Origin: Tiliqua scincoides
Taxonomy: Eukaryota; Chordata; Lepidosauria; Squamata; Scincidae
Assembly: GCF_035046505.1 (NCBI RefSeq)
Contig: NC_089822.1
Location: forward strand, 113,787,307 to 113,851,306
Length of the DNA stretch: 64,000 nucleotides
Direction of reading: 5' to 3'
Below, piece after piece: positions 44,701-53,300 of the stretch. Within the stretch, counting starts at the first letter, position 1. Every line of letters starts with the position of its first letter. Made by a program: the position numbers and the translations under genes. Below the pieces are notes generated by a model. That model was given only the letters and a program-made list of their open reading frames with translations, was not told where the DNA came from and ran no database searches.

Positions 44701-45670
44701 GCAATCTTGCATTTTTTGTTTTCCAGTGGCACCAAGGATTCTTCAGCCACCTGAATTATTATACTTCAAGTCATTCCTGCCCAATGTTGCATATAAGCAA
44801 CAGGGATCAAATGTGTACACCGGTGGGCTGGGCAGAAATGGGTTAATTAAGCAGGTTGTCCTAGCACAGGGATGCCTTTAATAAAGATTTTAATGCATGA
44901 AGAAGGTCATGTGGGTTGTTGGGGCAGCAGGGAGGGGGGTCACAACACACTGCAACACAGCAGTGTGGCAACAGTGAGCCCATTAGTCTTTCAACCACTT
45001 AACAAGGCTGAACAATACCACCTCCTTGTTTGACTCCAAGAATCAGACACAAGGCCCAGGCATCAGGCGATGGCTTCATTCTGTTCACTTTCACAGTTGA
45101 AAGAGAGAGCTGGACCATCACCCCCTCCCCACACAGACCCACAGGCATGCCCCCCCCCACAGGCACGCCCCACCCCCACTCCACCCCCACACACACAGAC
45201 CCACAAGCACCCCCCCACACACTCCACCCCCCCACACAGACCCACAGGCACCCCCCACACCCACTCCACCCCCCCACAGACCCACAGGCAACCCCCACAC
45301 CCACTCCACACCCACAGACCCACAGGCACCCCACAGACCCACAGGCACCCCCCACACCCACTCCACCCCCACACACACAGACCCATAGGCACCCTCCATA
45401 CCCACTCCACCCCCCCCCACAGACATAACGAGCTCCCACCCAGAGCTGGAACACTTCTGGGTCCCCTACCCGAGGAAAGACCACTCCCTCTCCCCCACCC
45501 GCCAACCCTGCGGCCTCCTCCAACCACCAGGCACGTTTCTCAGGCTCTTCCAACCACTACTAGCCCTGGCGCTTCATGCCCACTCCCTCCTGGCCAGGCC
45601 TCGTGGCCGCCACCCCACACCCTCACACTGACCCTCCCCCCCCCGCGCTTACTTTGCTGCTCTTCCCCAT
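31094..45670 (-). CDS. PPAN: Peter Pan homolog, Brix-domain ribosome biogenesis factor (SSF1 family)
   Basis: Coding exons in transcript order: 45653-45670, 41170-41340, 40963-41064, 39826-39876, 39045-39215, 37680-37756, 36212-36319, 35717-35840, 34792-34870, 33978-34107, 33678-33838, 31094-31533. Phases agree and give 543 aa; human PPAN is 473. Yeast Ssf1 and PPAN act in the nucleolus on pre-60S particles and 27S/32S pre-rRNA processing. The Brix domain starts at PHSFVFHRG (29-37) and continues through LDVRRVMEPYTA, GVTHFLVF, RLPGGPTLTFRV, SLKRHRMHEQQF, MFQNMFPSINVH and GPRMTLQLIKVEEG. A basic coiled region (KAERRHKQEVDVERKREQRE) and acidic SDDDTEYYRQE follow, then a longer Lys/Arg/Gln-rich tail that explains the extra length. 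The exon 8 donor is GTCAGC, weaker than usual. Introns 3, 5, 6 and 11 host C/D snoRNAs. Confidence 0.97.
32994..33490 (-). mobile_element. hAT family A, eroded copy in PPAN intron 11
   Basis: The parts CGGGCCATTTGCGACCC, AATGTGAATTAATTC and CTGACACAGTGTCAAAG, ending GCCCGCCCCTG, fit family A in reverse. CTGTAAAG and GTGTAAAC next to the ends may be an eroded octamer duplication. It ends about 55 bases from the intron 11 snoRNA. Confidence 0.65.
33545..33618 (-). ncRNA. SNORD105: C/D-box snoRNA, SNORD105-like copy in PPAN intron 11
   Basis: The transcript begins GATGCA. Box C is CUGAUGA (plus 33605-33611), box D' CUGA (33587-33590), box D CUGA (33551-33554), and it closes with UGCATC. The 12-14 bases before box D (CCAAAGTAAACGCT) are complementary to 18S GCGUUUACUUUG around human U799. 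Position five upstream of box D pairs with that U. Human PPAN hosts SNORD105 and SNORD105B with this target. Box C has C in place of the purine. Confidence 0.85.
35041..35233. mobile_element. MITE with TAA target duplication, PPAN intron 8
   Basis: The ends GGGCTCAATCCTAACC and GGTTAGGATTGCGCCC are nearly perfect inverted repeats, with TAA on both sides (35038-35040, 35234-35236). The inner GTCAGTGCTTTCCAGCACTG is itself palindromic. A TWA duplication fits PIF/Harbinger. Confidence 0.7.
36692..36835 (+). mobile_element. CR1 3' tail in PPAN intron 6
   Basis: ACCAGGATGCTGGTCTCTTG ... TTTGGCCTGATCCAACAGGG and CTCTTATGTTCTTATG match the tail of the CR1 at 4813. It lies antisense to PPAN. Confidence 0.75.
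37097..37168 (-). ncRNA. C/D-box snoRNA, diverged SNORD105-like copy in PPAN intron 6
   Basis: Box C AUGAUGA is perfect (plus 37154-37160). D' lies at 37138-37141 and D at 37103-37106, and the stem GGATGCA pairs with TGCATTC. The guide CTCAAGTAAGCGCT differs from the other copies: a G:U pair at the modified position, then mismatch after 11 pairs with 18S. It may be weaker, retargeted or decaying. Confidence 0.8.
38267..38343 (-). ncRNA. SNORD105: C/D-box snoRNA, SNORD105-like copy in PPAN intron 5
   Basis: Box C AUGAUGA (TGATGA at plus 38329-38334), D' CUGA (38311-38314), D CUGA (38273-38276), stem GATGCA/TGCATC. The guide TTTTCAAAGTAAACGCA is fully complementary to 18S around human U799. 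All elements look functional. Confidence 0.9.
39877..39900 (-). repeat. Homopolymer T tract at the PPAN exon 4 acceptor
   Basis: On the minus strand more than twenty T run straight into TAG and exon 4. It serves as the polypyrimidine tract and is a likely site of length polymorphism. Confidence 0.85.
40024..40098 (-). ncRNA. SNORD105: C/D-box snoRNA, SNORD105-like copy in PPAN intron 3
   Basis: Box C GUGAUGA (TGATGA at plus 40085-40090), D' CUGA (40069-40072), D CUGA (40030-40033), stem GATGCA/TGCATC. The guide CTTCAAAGTAAACGCA pairs with 18S around human U799. It has the same closing sequence as the intron 5 copy and a different middle, as expected when only boxes and guide are kept. Confidence 0.9.
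40482..40798. mobile_element. Tigger/pogo-like MITE in PPAN intron 3, TA target duplication
   Basis: CAGTAATACCTTG and CAAGGTATTGCTG are inverted ends bordered by TA at 40480-40481 and 40799-40800. The 317-bp AT-rich interior has no transposase. TA duplication and CAGT-type ends indicate the Tc1/mariner superfamily. Confidence 0.8.
41740..41796. repeat. (GA)n microsatellite in PPAN intron 1
   Basis: A perfect GA/AG dinucleotide run of about 28 units. Confidence 0.95.
42368..42741 (+). mobile_element. hAT remnant with a possible ZBED-like transposase start
   Basis: CAGTGGTTCCCAACCTGG is a typical hAT end. A frame beginning near 42605 has TDKKRKHCDCNG, reminiscent of the KKRKY motif near the start of ZBED-type hAT proteins. 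The right end is lost at the LTR that follows. The match is weak. Confidence 0.4.
42742..43374. mobile_element. LTR-retrotransposon fossil: one LTR with a short internal stub
   Basis: The segment starts TGTGGTGT and ends ACACCACA, the short inverted ends of an LTR, about 630 bp. AATAAA lies near 43313. Downstream (to about 43520) GGCGTGGTCGGCAGGA resembles the leader region of Gypsy-type elements. No second LTR or gag/pol is present. It is broken and incomplete, inserted in the Tigger-like element, so younger than that. Family is uncertain. Confidence 0.55.
44314..44522. mobile_element. hAT family C, placed against a family B copy
   Basis: The ends CAGTGATTTTCAACTGG and TTGAAAATTGCTG are flanked by CTCTAAGG (44306-44313) and CTCTAAAG (44523-44530). 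The left octamer is also the right octamer of the preceding hAT. Confidence 0.85.
44771..44846. mobile_element. piggyBac-like MITE in PPAN intron 1
   Basis: CATTCCTGCCCAATGTTGC ... GGGCAGAAATGGGTTAA matches the copy at 6506-6588. The right TTAA is intact and the left is lost. Confidence 0.6.
45130..45430. repeat. C-rich minisatellite in PPAN intron 1
   Basis: Variable units of roughly 35-45 bases share CAGACCCACAGGCACC and CCACACCCACTCCACCCCC. The C runs are on the plus strand, so the PPAN transcript is G-rich here, with many GGG tracts. The array produces long Pro/His/Thr- or Gly/Val-rich frames that are not genes. Confidence 0.9.
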
Positions 45671-45830
45671 GGCACGCGGCTCCCCTCGCGGCAACCACGC
45701 GGAGCACAACTGCTTCCGGCCTCCTCCCTCACCTCAAGAGTTCCGGTTCCGTTCTGTGGTGCTTCCTGAGGGGCGCTCTAGGAGTCGCCACTCACTGCTT
45801 CGACTATTAGAACGAAGCCGCCCACCGTGA
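45671..45830 (-). promoter_or_regulatory. PPAN promoter-proximal region with ETS-like motifs
   Basis: The CpG-containing DNA just upstream of the PPAN ATG has CCGGAAG on the minus strand (plus 45713-45719) and a second CCGGAA (45741-45746). ETS/GABPA sites are common at ribosome biogenesis promoters. The transcription start is not determined. Confidence 0.5.
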
Positions 45831-46046
45831 GAGGCTGGTGTTTGGTCCACAGGACAGTCCTTTGGTGGTTGACAGCCCGATCAGAGAGTCAACCACACTT
45901 TCCAGGGAGTAAGCCCCATTGAATCTAATGGGGCTTACTTCTGAGTAGACGTGCATAAGATGGGGCTGCCAGCCTGATTTCCCTGGAAGTAAATCCCACT
46001 GTTTGCTTCCTAATTTTGGGGTTGCAGCCTGGAAGTCTCTGCCTGC

Positions 46047-46140
46047 TGAAAACCCATTTCTGCCCTGCCGTGCCCTGCCCTGCCCACTGGTATTCCCATT
46101 TGGTCCCTGTTGCATATATACAACGTTGAGCAGAAATGGC
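46047..46140. mobile_element. piggyBac-like MITE, reverse copy
   Basis: CCCATTTCTGCCC at the left and GAGCAGAAATGG at the right flank a GTTGCATATATACAACGTT palindrome, as in the copies at 6506 and 44771. CCTGCC units are repeated near the left end. Confidence 0.55.
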
Positions 46141-46141
46141 T

Positions 46142-46304
46142 AAGGGCCCAGTCCTATCCAGTTTTCCAGTCCCGGTGCAGTTGTGCCAATGGGGCGTGCA
46201 CTGCATCCTGTGGTGGGGAGGCAGTCACTGGGGTCTGGGTATGGGAACATCGGGGCTGCATTGCGGCTGCACCAGCGCTGGAAAGTGGATAGGACTGGGC
46301 CCTT
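46142..46304. mobile_element. MITE with perfect 18-bp inverted ends
   Basis: AAGGGCCCAGTCCTATCC and its exact reverse complement bound 163 bases. The layout matches the copies at 35041 and 47142. No clear target duplication is seen. Confidence 0.7.
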
Positions 46305-46622
46305 GGTCAAGAGTACGTCCATCTGATGTCAATGGAGCATACTCCCCAAATGGCAAGGCATGGGGTTGCCAAACAAAATGGTAGCTTACACAAGATAGCG
46401 GGGTGTGCTTGTAGGTGGGTGCAGGAGAATCTGGCATTTTTCTCTGCAAAGCCAGAGCACCCTTCAGGGACACAGACAAAACCAAAAAGTCTCCTGGCAC
46501 CTTAAAGCGAAGGTTGCAATCCCCTTCCTGAGAGTAAGTTCCACTGAACAAAATGGAGAAATATGAATAGAATTGTGCTGGCAGACACTCGTTGTAGCAT
46601 AATAAGCTTTAGTGGTCTAGAT

Positions 46623-46985
46623 CAGTGTTTCTCAATCTGTGGGTCGGGATCCACTAGGTGGATTGTGAGCCAATTTCAGGTGGGTCCACATTCATTTCAA
46701 TATTTTATTTTTAATATATTAGACTTGATGCTACCATGGGATGTGACTGCATTTGGGGAAATGTTACAAACCTGTGCTTTTAATAAGCTGCTATGCATAT
46801 TCTTTTAACAATGATAGTCAATGGGACTTACTCATAGGTACATGTGGGTAGGATTGCAGCCTAGGATTGCTAAAAATTTTCCTGCTTGATGATGTCACTT
46901 CAGGTCATGACATCACTTCCAGTGGGCCCTGACAGATTCTCATTCTAAAAAGTTGGTCCTGGTGCTAAATGCATGAGAACCACTG
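46623..46985. mobile_element. hAT family B, intact non-autonomous copy, 363 bp
   Basis: CAGTGTTTCTCAATCTG and GCATGAGAACCACTG are the ends. GTCTAGAT flanks perfectly (46615-46622, 46986-46993). Useful as the reference for the split family B copies elsewhere in the window. Confidence 0.93.
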
Positions 46986-47141
46986 GTCTAGATAATCCAT
47001 TTTAAAAGGCTCCCCGTCATGTAAGCTTATGCGTTCCTATCACCTGCTCAGCTTAGCACCCCTGGCTAGGCAACCAGTAGTGGTATGTAAGGGCAAGAGT
47101 CCTGTAGCAGCAGGTGGTGGCATAAAGGAGCACCTTTGTCT

Positions 47142-47310
47142 GGGCCCAATCCTCTATCCAATTTTCCAGCAATGGTGCAGCCACAATGCAAAGTAACAAA
47201 TGTCCCCATACCTTGAGGAGGTGTCTATGACTGCCCCCAACTGCAAGATGCAATACATGCCCCATTGGTGTTGCTGCACTGGCCCTGGAAAATTGGATAT
47301 GATTGGGACC
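47142..47310. mobile_element. MITE with GGGCCCAATCC / GATTGGGACC ends
   Basis: Same terminus family and interior (ATACCTTGAGGAGG ... GCAAGATGCAATACATG) as 28529 and 35041, with slightly eroded ends. Confidence 0.6.
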
Positions 47311-47719
47311 TCAATTTGATGCCCTGTTCCAAGGCACTGTGAGGGGTAGATGATGCACCTTTTAATTTATTGCTGGAGGGAGGTCCCACTGGGAAGGCCT
47401 ACATGGCTTTTGCCCCATGGTCTCCCAAAAGGTGGCCACCACTGATGGGACTGTTGCTAGCCTTTCTTTTGCAATGGGTATAACACACATCCAGAATGCG
47501 GCAACAAAGAAATAAATTGAAAATCAGTTATTTCTTCTTTGTAACCAACAGAAACTTCTGTAGCCCTTGCAGCATGCTCATTTGTATTTTAGCTAGGGTT
47601 ACCAGATACAAAGGGGGGCAGAGTGGCTATACATTTAAGCATTGTATAGAAGAGGGAATTTTGGCATGTGTAGCTCAATATAGGCAGCTCAATGAGAAAT
47701 GAGAACAGTTTCTTTTAAG

Positions 47720-47880
47720 TTCAGGAAGTTCTACAGAAGGTTTTACTCCTGCTAACTGGGCAAAGAGGAATTTTTCAACTGGTGCTCCTCTTATATTTAG
47801 CAGGGAGTAACTGTCCCTCTTCACCCAGCACAGAATATTTTCTAGTGGCTGTTGCTTCTCTGTCTTCTTAGATTTGGAGC
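47720..47880 (-). repeat. Interspersed repeat, reverse copy of the 12476 repeat
   Basis: The reverse strand carries GTGAAGAGGGACAGTTACT and AAGAGGAGCACCAGTTGAAA, in common with the EIF3G intron 5 copy. Probably a LINE 3' tail. Confidence 0.5.
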
Positions 47881-48099
47881 CATTTAGAGCACGACCCTAT
47901 GCTTGTCTACTCAGAAGTGAATCCCATTGTCTGCAGTGGAGCTTACTCTCAGGAAAGTGAGCATAAGATTTGCAGCCTAATTATTGATTTTGTCTGTAAA
48001 CCGCTTTGTGAACTTGTTTGTGGTAAAGCAGATAAATAATAATTATAATTATAAAATAATATATAACATATTATAATAAAATATTAAAATAATTATAAC

Positions 48100-48420
48100 A
48101 AACATTTAAATTTACCAGTGCAAGTCTATGCTTGTTTACTCAGAAGTAAGTCCCACTGGTTTACTTACTCAGAAGTAAGTCCCATAAGGTTTACTCGCAA
48201 GTAAGTGTGCATTTCCACACTTGACGTAGGAGTAAATCCCACTGAACGTAGTGGGACTTGCTTCCAAATAAATTTCCATAGGATGGCATTGCATGGCCCG
48301 ATCCTGGCAATTATCTCTGAGCGTGGAGTGGAGAGAGACACCGCCCAAACCTATCCACACTTTCCTGGGAGTAAGCCCCATTGACTGCAGTGGGGCTTAC
48401 TTCTGAGTAGGCACGCAGCA
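48100..48420. repeat. Cluster of hairpin-MITE-like segments
   Basis: TACTCAGAAGTAAGTCCCA and its inverse occur several times in a row, including CAGTGGGGCTTACTTCTGAG at the right end. They are partial copies of the 85-bp hairpin element seen intact at 19215. Confidence 0.6.
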
Positions 48421-48439
48421 CATGAGTTTGACTGCCTCC

Positions 48440-48900
48440 TGCAGTGGGCTTTTCTTTGCAGGGAAGAGCGCGCGCCTGGCGCTCTGCCGGGAGAGCCGAA
48501 GCGTTGGCGACGCTCCCTGCCTGCTGCTCCGGCCAGCAGCGAACATGAGCGACGTTCCCCGGTATCCCGGGGCAACGGGGACGCCACCACCCCCCCCCCC
48601 GCAGCGGCTGCAGCTTGGAAGGCGAGGCACCAAATCGGTGGCGACGGGCAGGCCAGGACCCGCCTCGAGAGGACGGTGAGAGGCGCACACGCGGCTGGTC
48701 CTGGGGCAGCTCCACCCCGGCCGCCACCTGCAGCAGCTGTCGCGGCCTTTCCCCAGCTCCTCCACGCGCAGGGCTGGTTCCTCCCCGGCTCTGAAGACTG
48801 GGGGCACCACCAGCCCCCCTTTGCAAGGGGCTCCTCTTCTTTGCAAGGCTGCGATCTTCCCTTCCATTGTGCTTTGCGCCCTTTTCGACTGGGGGGGTGA
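48440..48900. promoter_or_regulatory. CpG-rich region, possible promoter of the KIF17-like gene
   Basis: A GC- and CpG-rich stretch lies 1.5-1.9 kb upstream of the kinesin start codon in otherwise AT-rich DNA. A donor-like GAGGACGGTGAGAG (48668-48681) could end a 5' non-coding exon. A CCACCCCAG acceptor lies about 33 bases before the ATG at 50377. The link is inferred from position. Confidence 0.45.
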
Positions 48901-50340
48901 GTGGGGGGGTTTGTACCCCCCACCCTTTCCCTGCCAGACCAAGCCAGGCTCCTGATGCCAGAGCAAGCTGCTTTCATCTGCCACCCCACCAAGGTCACGT
49001 GCGACACATCCAGCCACTGCCAGGTGCTCCTCTACCACTGAGGCGTCCCCATGCACACCTCCCCACTGCCTTCATGCTTATGGCACTCTGTTTCAGGCTG
49101 ATGTGAGGATCGCTGCCCACCCACTCACTCACTCTGCTGCCACACGTCCTGCCAGCCTCACCTAGTGCCACAAGAAAAGACCCCTCTATCCTTTCCTGTC
49201 ACTGCCCTGTCACCACTTTGGAGACCCCACCAAACTGTAGGAGAGAGGGAGGAGCTGAACCCACAGTGTCAGGCTCTACCTGAGTTGTGTGGCTCTACTG
49301 AAAACTTCTGCCTGTACCCCTCATTTCCAGGCAGTAGCCTTAGTGGTTCTGGGGTGGAGAGCTCAGCTTCAAGCCAAATCCCTCCCAATATATCTTGCCA
49401 CCTTCCCGCACTCCCTGTTGAACCCCTGAGCCAGCTGTATGCAGACACAATTCCTTGTTCCCTGTACTACTGGTGCCTCTACAGGCATTATAGCTACATG
49501 ATATCTCTGCTTGAAAACCCCAGCTTATTCTTTTCTCTAGCACCAATGCTTTGAACTAGTCAGGTAGGTTCTGGGCAATAAAACACCTTCTCATCACAGC
49601 TGTATCATCTCTAAACCAGGTTTGGCTGTGAAGCATATGGACAGAGCAAACCCCTTTTTTACTGCCACAGCACCCAACCCCTTTGTTGAAACAAGCAGGG
49701 ATCCCTTCCTCTGATCCCATCTATTCACAACTCTGCAGAACTATAGGCAATTGACACCTGGGCCTCTTATGCCTGGCTCAGCTCTGAGAGCCTTTATGAG
49801 GTCATAGCTGCATGCCGGGCTTGTCGCAGCTTCTTAAAAAACTGCTCCTAGAACTAGTGTGCAGGACACACTATCTGTGCCAAATCCACCTAGCTGTGCA
49901 AGGAAAAAATCCTAGATCCTTTACTAGTTCTGATCACTGCCTTGGCAAAGCAAGCAAGGGGGACATCCTGCTCTTCTGCCAGGCTTTCCTTTATTGTGTA
50001 AATTTCCTGTGCAACACTGCCTCAGATCCCTCATATTTCTGACTTTTCTCTAGTGGCATCTTTGTGGGCCCCCTTCTCTCAGTTAACAGTTGATTCTGTT
50101 AATCTAACATTTTGTTAGGATCACATCCCCTGCACTGATCTTTATAAAAAGTATCCATTGTTGTACTTCTCATACTGCCAGCCAAAACACAGCCTGCACC
50201 CTAAGCCAGTTGCCTTAAGAACACAGCTGCTGCCCCCGCAGGCTGGCTGTTTTTTGCCACCTTCTTCCTGATGCTCAGATGAATTGAGCAAGAGCCCTGC
50301 TTCCTGTGCTGCAAATATCTTGCCTTAGCACTCATCACCA
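48901..50340. other. Upstream flank or first intron of the KIF17-like gene
   Basis: I see no coding exon, RNA gene or complete transposon here. If the CpG-rich block at 48440-48900 is the promoter, most of this is the first intron. Confidence 0.4.
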
Positions 50341-50376
50341 CCCCAGGCACCAACTTCAAGTTCATGGGTCTTGGTC

Positions 50377-53300
50377 ATGGCCTCAGAAGCTGTGAAAGTG
50401 ATTGTGCGTTGCCGCCCTCTGAACGAACGCGAAAAGCAGCTTGGCTGCAAGCTGGTCATCAACATGGACAGCACCCGTGGCCAGTGTTTCATCCGGAACC
50501 CTACAGCCACAGAGGACCCACCAAAACAGTTCACCTTCGATGGGGCATATTACATGAGTCACAACACAGAGCAGATCTATAATGAAATTGCCTACCCGCT
50601 CGTAGAGGTGAGTGCAACCGACAGGTATTGGGGATCTATAAACTAGCAATATTATTGTCAACAAGAGTGGCCTGGAGAATGCACTTCTCAGGCGACTTCA
50701 GTTTCCAGGCAATATAAACCAAGTGATTGTAAAAACACAAAGAGCTTTGGGCAGAAACATCTATGTAGTTATAGTCAACCTTTCCAGACTTAGGGCTGGC
50801 ATTTGACGTGCAGTAAGGACCCACACTTTAATTTTTTTTATTGTATGTTTTCACCTTCTCTCTCTCCATGGAATAAGCCCCATGGAACCCAGTGGAAGGT
50901 ATAGGGTCACATGAGTTGCCATCTTTCCCACACATAATTCTTCATGGAACCTGATACTCACTTGCAGAATTTTCTGCTCCTAATTTCTGCAGCCCTTGGA
51001 ACTATGGTGTTCCTCTTTCCATGCTACTTTTGTATTTGCACCTATGCTGGTTCTTGTAATCCAAGACCATGAAGGTTGCATGTTGTAATGAAATACTTGG
51101 TTAGATTTTAAGTTGCTGAAGGTTTCTATCTGGATGCTTGTGGTTTGGGCCTGAAAGAGTTTTTTTTTTTAAGATAGGATATATGGAAATGAGCCAATGG
51201 TTATTTTTCTGATTTTTCTTCCCAGGGTGTTACAGAAGGTTATAATGGTACCATCTTTGCCTATGGGCAGACTGGCAGTGGAAAGTCCTTCACCATGCAA
51301 GGGATTCTGGATCCTCCTTCCCAAAAGGGCATCATTCCCAGAGCTTTTGAACACTTATTTGAGAGTGTGCAGGTATGCGTTTGATGTAAAGGGATCCTCT
51401 GTCTTTTGTATGGTCTCTTTGGCCCAGCGGTACATCTGATGCAGGAAATACAATCCAAGCAATCCAAACAACTATAAGCCAGCCTAGAAACTTAAGAAGA
51501 CTGCTTTTGTTGTTGTTTCATACAGTGTGCAGAAAATACCAAATTTTTGGTGAGGGCATCTTACCTGGAGATCTATAATGAAGACATCAGAGACCTCCTT
51601 GGTTCAAACACCAAACAAAAACTGGAGGTGAGGACACCAGACTAACAGGGCAGAACCTTAGTTTGAAGTAAGTTAAAAAATGAAATCCCAGAAACTAGAA
51701 CTCTTGACAGCCCACAAGGTGAACTAGGTTGGGAATGCATGTGGTTTAAAGAAAACTGTACTTGATACCTGAAGCCCAAGTTTTGACAGGATAAATCAAT
51801 AAGCAAAATTCAGCCTCTCTGCATCCCTCATTATCATCGGTACATGACCTGTTGTGATGGAGTATTTTTCCCCTAGGTGCAGATCCTGTTACTCAGCTGC
51901 TACCAGTGGGAGCTAGGAGTGCCTCAGGGATCAGAGAAGGGAGCTTACTGGTTTGAGTTTGGTGGGGATGGGAGATCTATCACATCTGGTGGATCAGGGA
52001 ACAAGAGCCTGGCTGTGCCTGAAGAATATGCTTCATGAACAGGCAGGCAGAACTAATGATAGCAAAAGCTCTCATCAAGCCAAGCAGAAAACTGCCTTCC
52101 CCTTGTGGTTCTGGCTCCTCACACTGAATTTTTATTCCTGCTCTTCGAGATCATGAGGAGGAGGACCCTTCAGAACTCTGAAACTTTGGATCAGACTCCC
52201 GAACATAGCAGCTCTTTGAGCTGCCTCTGGTAGATTAGGTGTTCTGTCTTAATTGCCAAATAGCAGAGAAGTAGAAATGAAGGAGAACTAGTACTGTGAG
52301 ATGGAACAGTATGGGGTCTGTGGAGCTGGAAAAAGTCTCTCTTCCTCACTATTAGAAGCCTTTGTAGGCATAACTAATCACTAGAGACTAAGCAATTGGT
52401 TTGGTTGTTGCAGCTAATTGCCCATTCAGCATGAGGCTCTAGAATGCCCAAGAAAAAAGGCAGTTTTGTTACACATAGAACATAGATAAGAACATATGTG
52501 TTTATTTATACATATATATACAAATGTGTCTATTTGTACACTTTCAATAAAAAGACTCCTATGGTGGGATTACAATCACTCTTAATACAATAAAGCCATG
52601 CAAGTGAACATACTGAGTTAATCACCTGATCCACCTAGCTCAGTTTTGTCCCAGCTGGTTGTGACTCTCTGAGGCATCAAAGCAGAGGTCTTTCCTAATT
52701 CTGCTATCTGGCTCTTGGTAGATGCCAAGAGATGCCAGGGATTGAATGCAAAATATGCTCTGAGCCCCCTACTCCATGGTAATGGAGTACACTGCATGAC
52801 TACCATTTCTTTCTCTCTCTCATGCATACACCCCAAACACCCACAATGTCTATTGCATTATTGGGGAATGCAAAACTTGCAGTTGCTCTTCTAGTGACAA
52901 TTTCAAGAACAAGCCAGTGAGTAGACAATTGCTTCTTCAATAACCCCACCATGACCACTAGTGAAGAAGCTCGTGTGATTTCTCAGGGGAAATCTGCAAG
53001 TATACATCCCATCCACAGATGTGCAGAGTGAATATGACCCATCTTGACAATAGCTAACAGAGAGATTTAGGCTGCTTAATAGCAGACCATAAGATTTGTA
53101 GTGAAGTGCCACTGGCTGCATATAAGGACTTCCATTTTTGGTACTGTCCTAGTTCAAGTGTTTCTGAGTCTCTGCAGCATTTACTGTAACTCTTGCTGTA
53201 ATGGCCCTCCTTGCAGCTGAAGGAGCATCCAGAGAAAGGAGTCTATGTGAAGGGCCTATCTCAGCACACAGTGCACAGCACTGCCCAGTGTGAGCGCATC

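Noticed and set aside
45130-45430. CRISPR-like direct repeats
   Set aside because: Units vary in length without constant spacers, and this is a vertebrate intron. It is a minisatellite.
45030-45810. Long Pro/Thr/His-rich and Gly/Val-rich frames on both strands
   Set aside because: They are translations of the C-rich minisatellite in all frames. They run through PPAN exon 1 and its promoter and have no homology.
48545-48676. Possible first coding exon MSDVPRYPGATGTPPPP... ending at a GTGAGA donor
   Set aside because: The kinesin has its own conserved start MASEAVKV at 50377. Nothing supports an upstream coding extension, and the poly-proline is a C homopolymer.
48311-49056. Three overlapping frames of 170-220 codons on the minus strand
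   Set aside because: GC-rich DNA suppresses stop codons here. The residues are Ala/Gly/Arg-rich without a domain and overlap each other in different frames.
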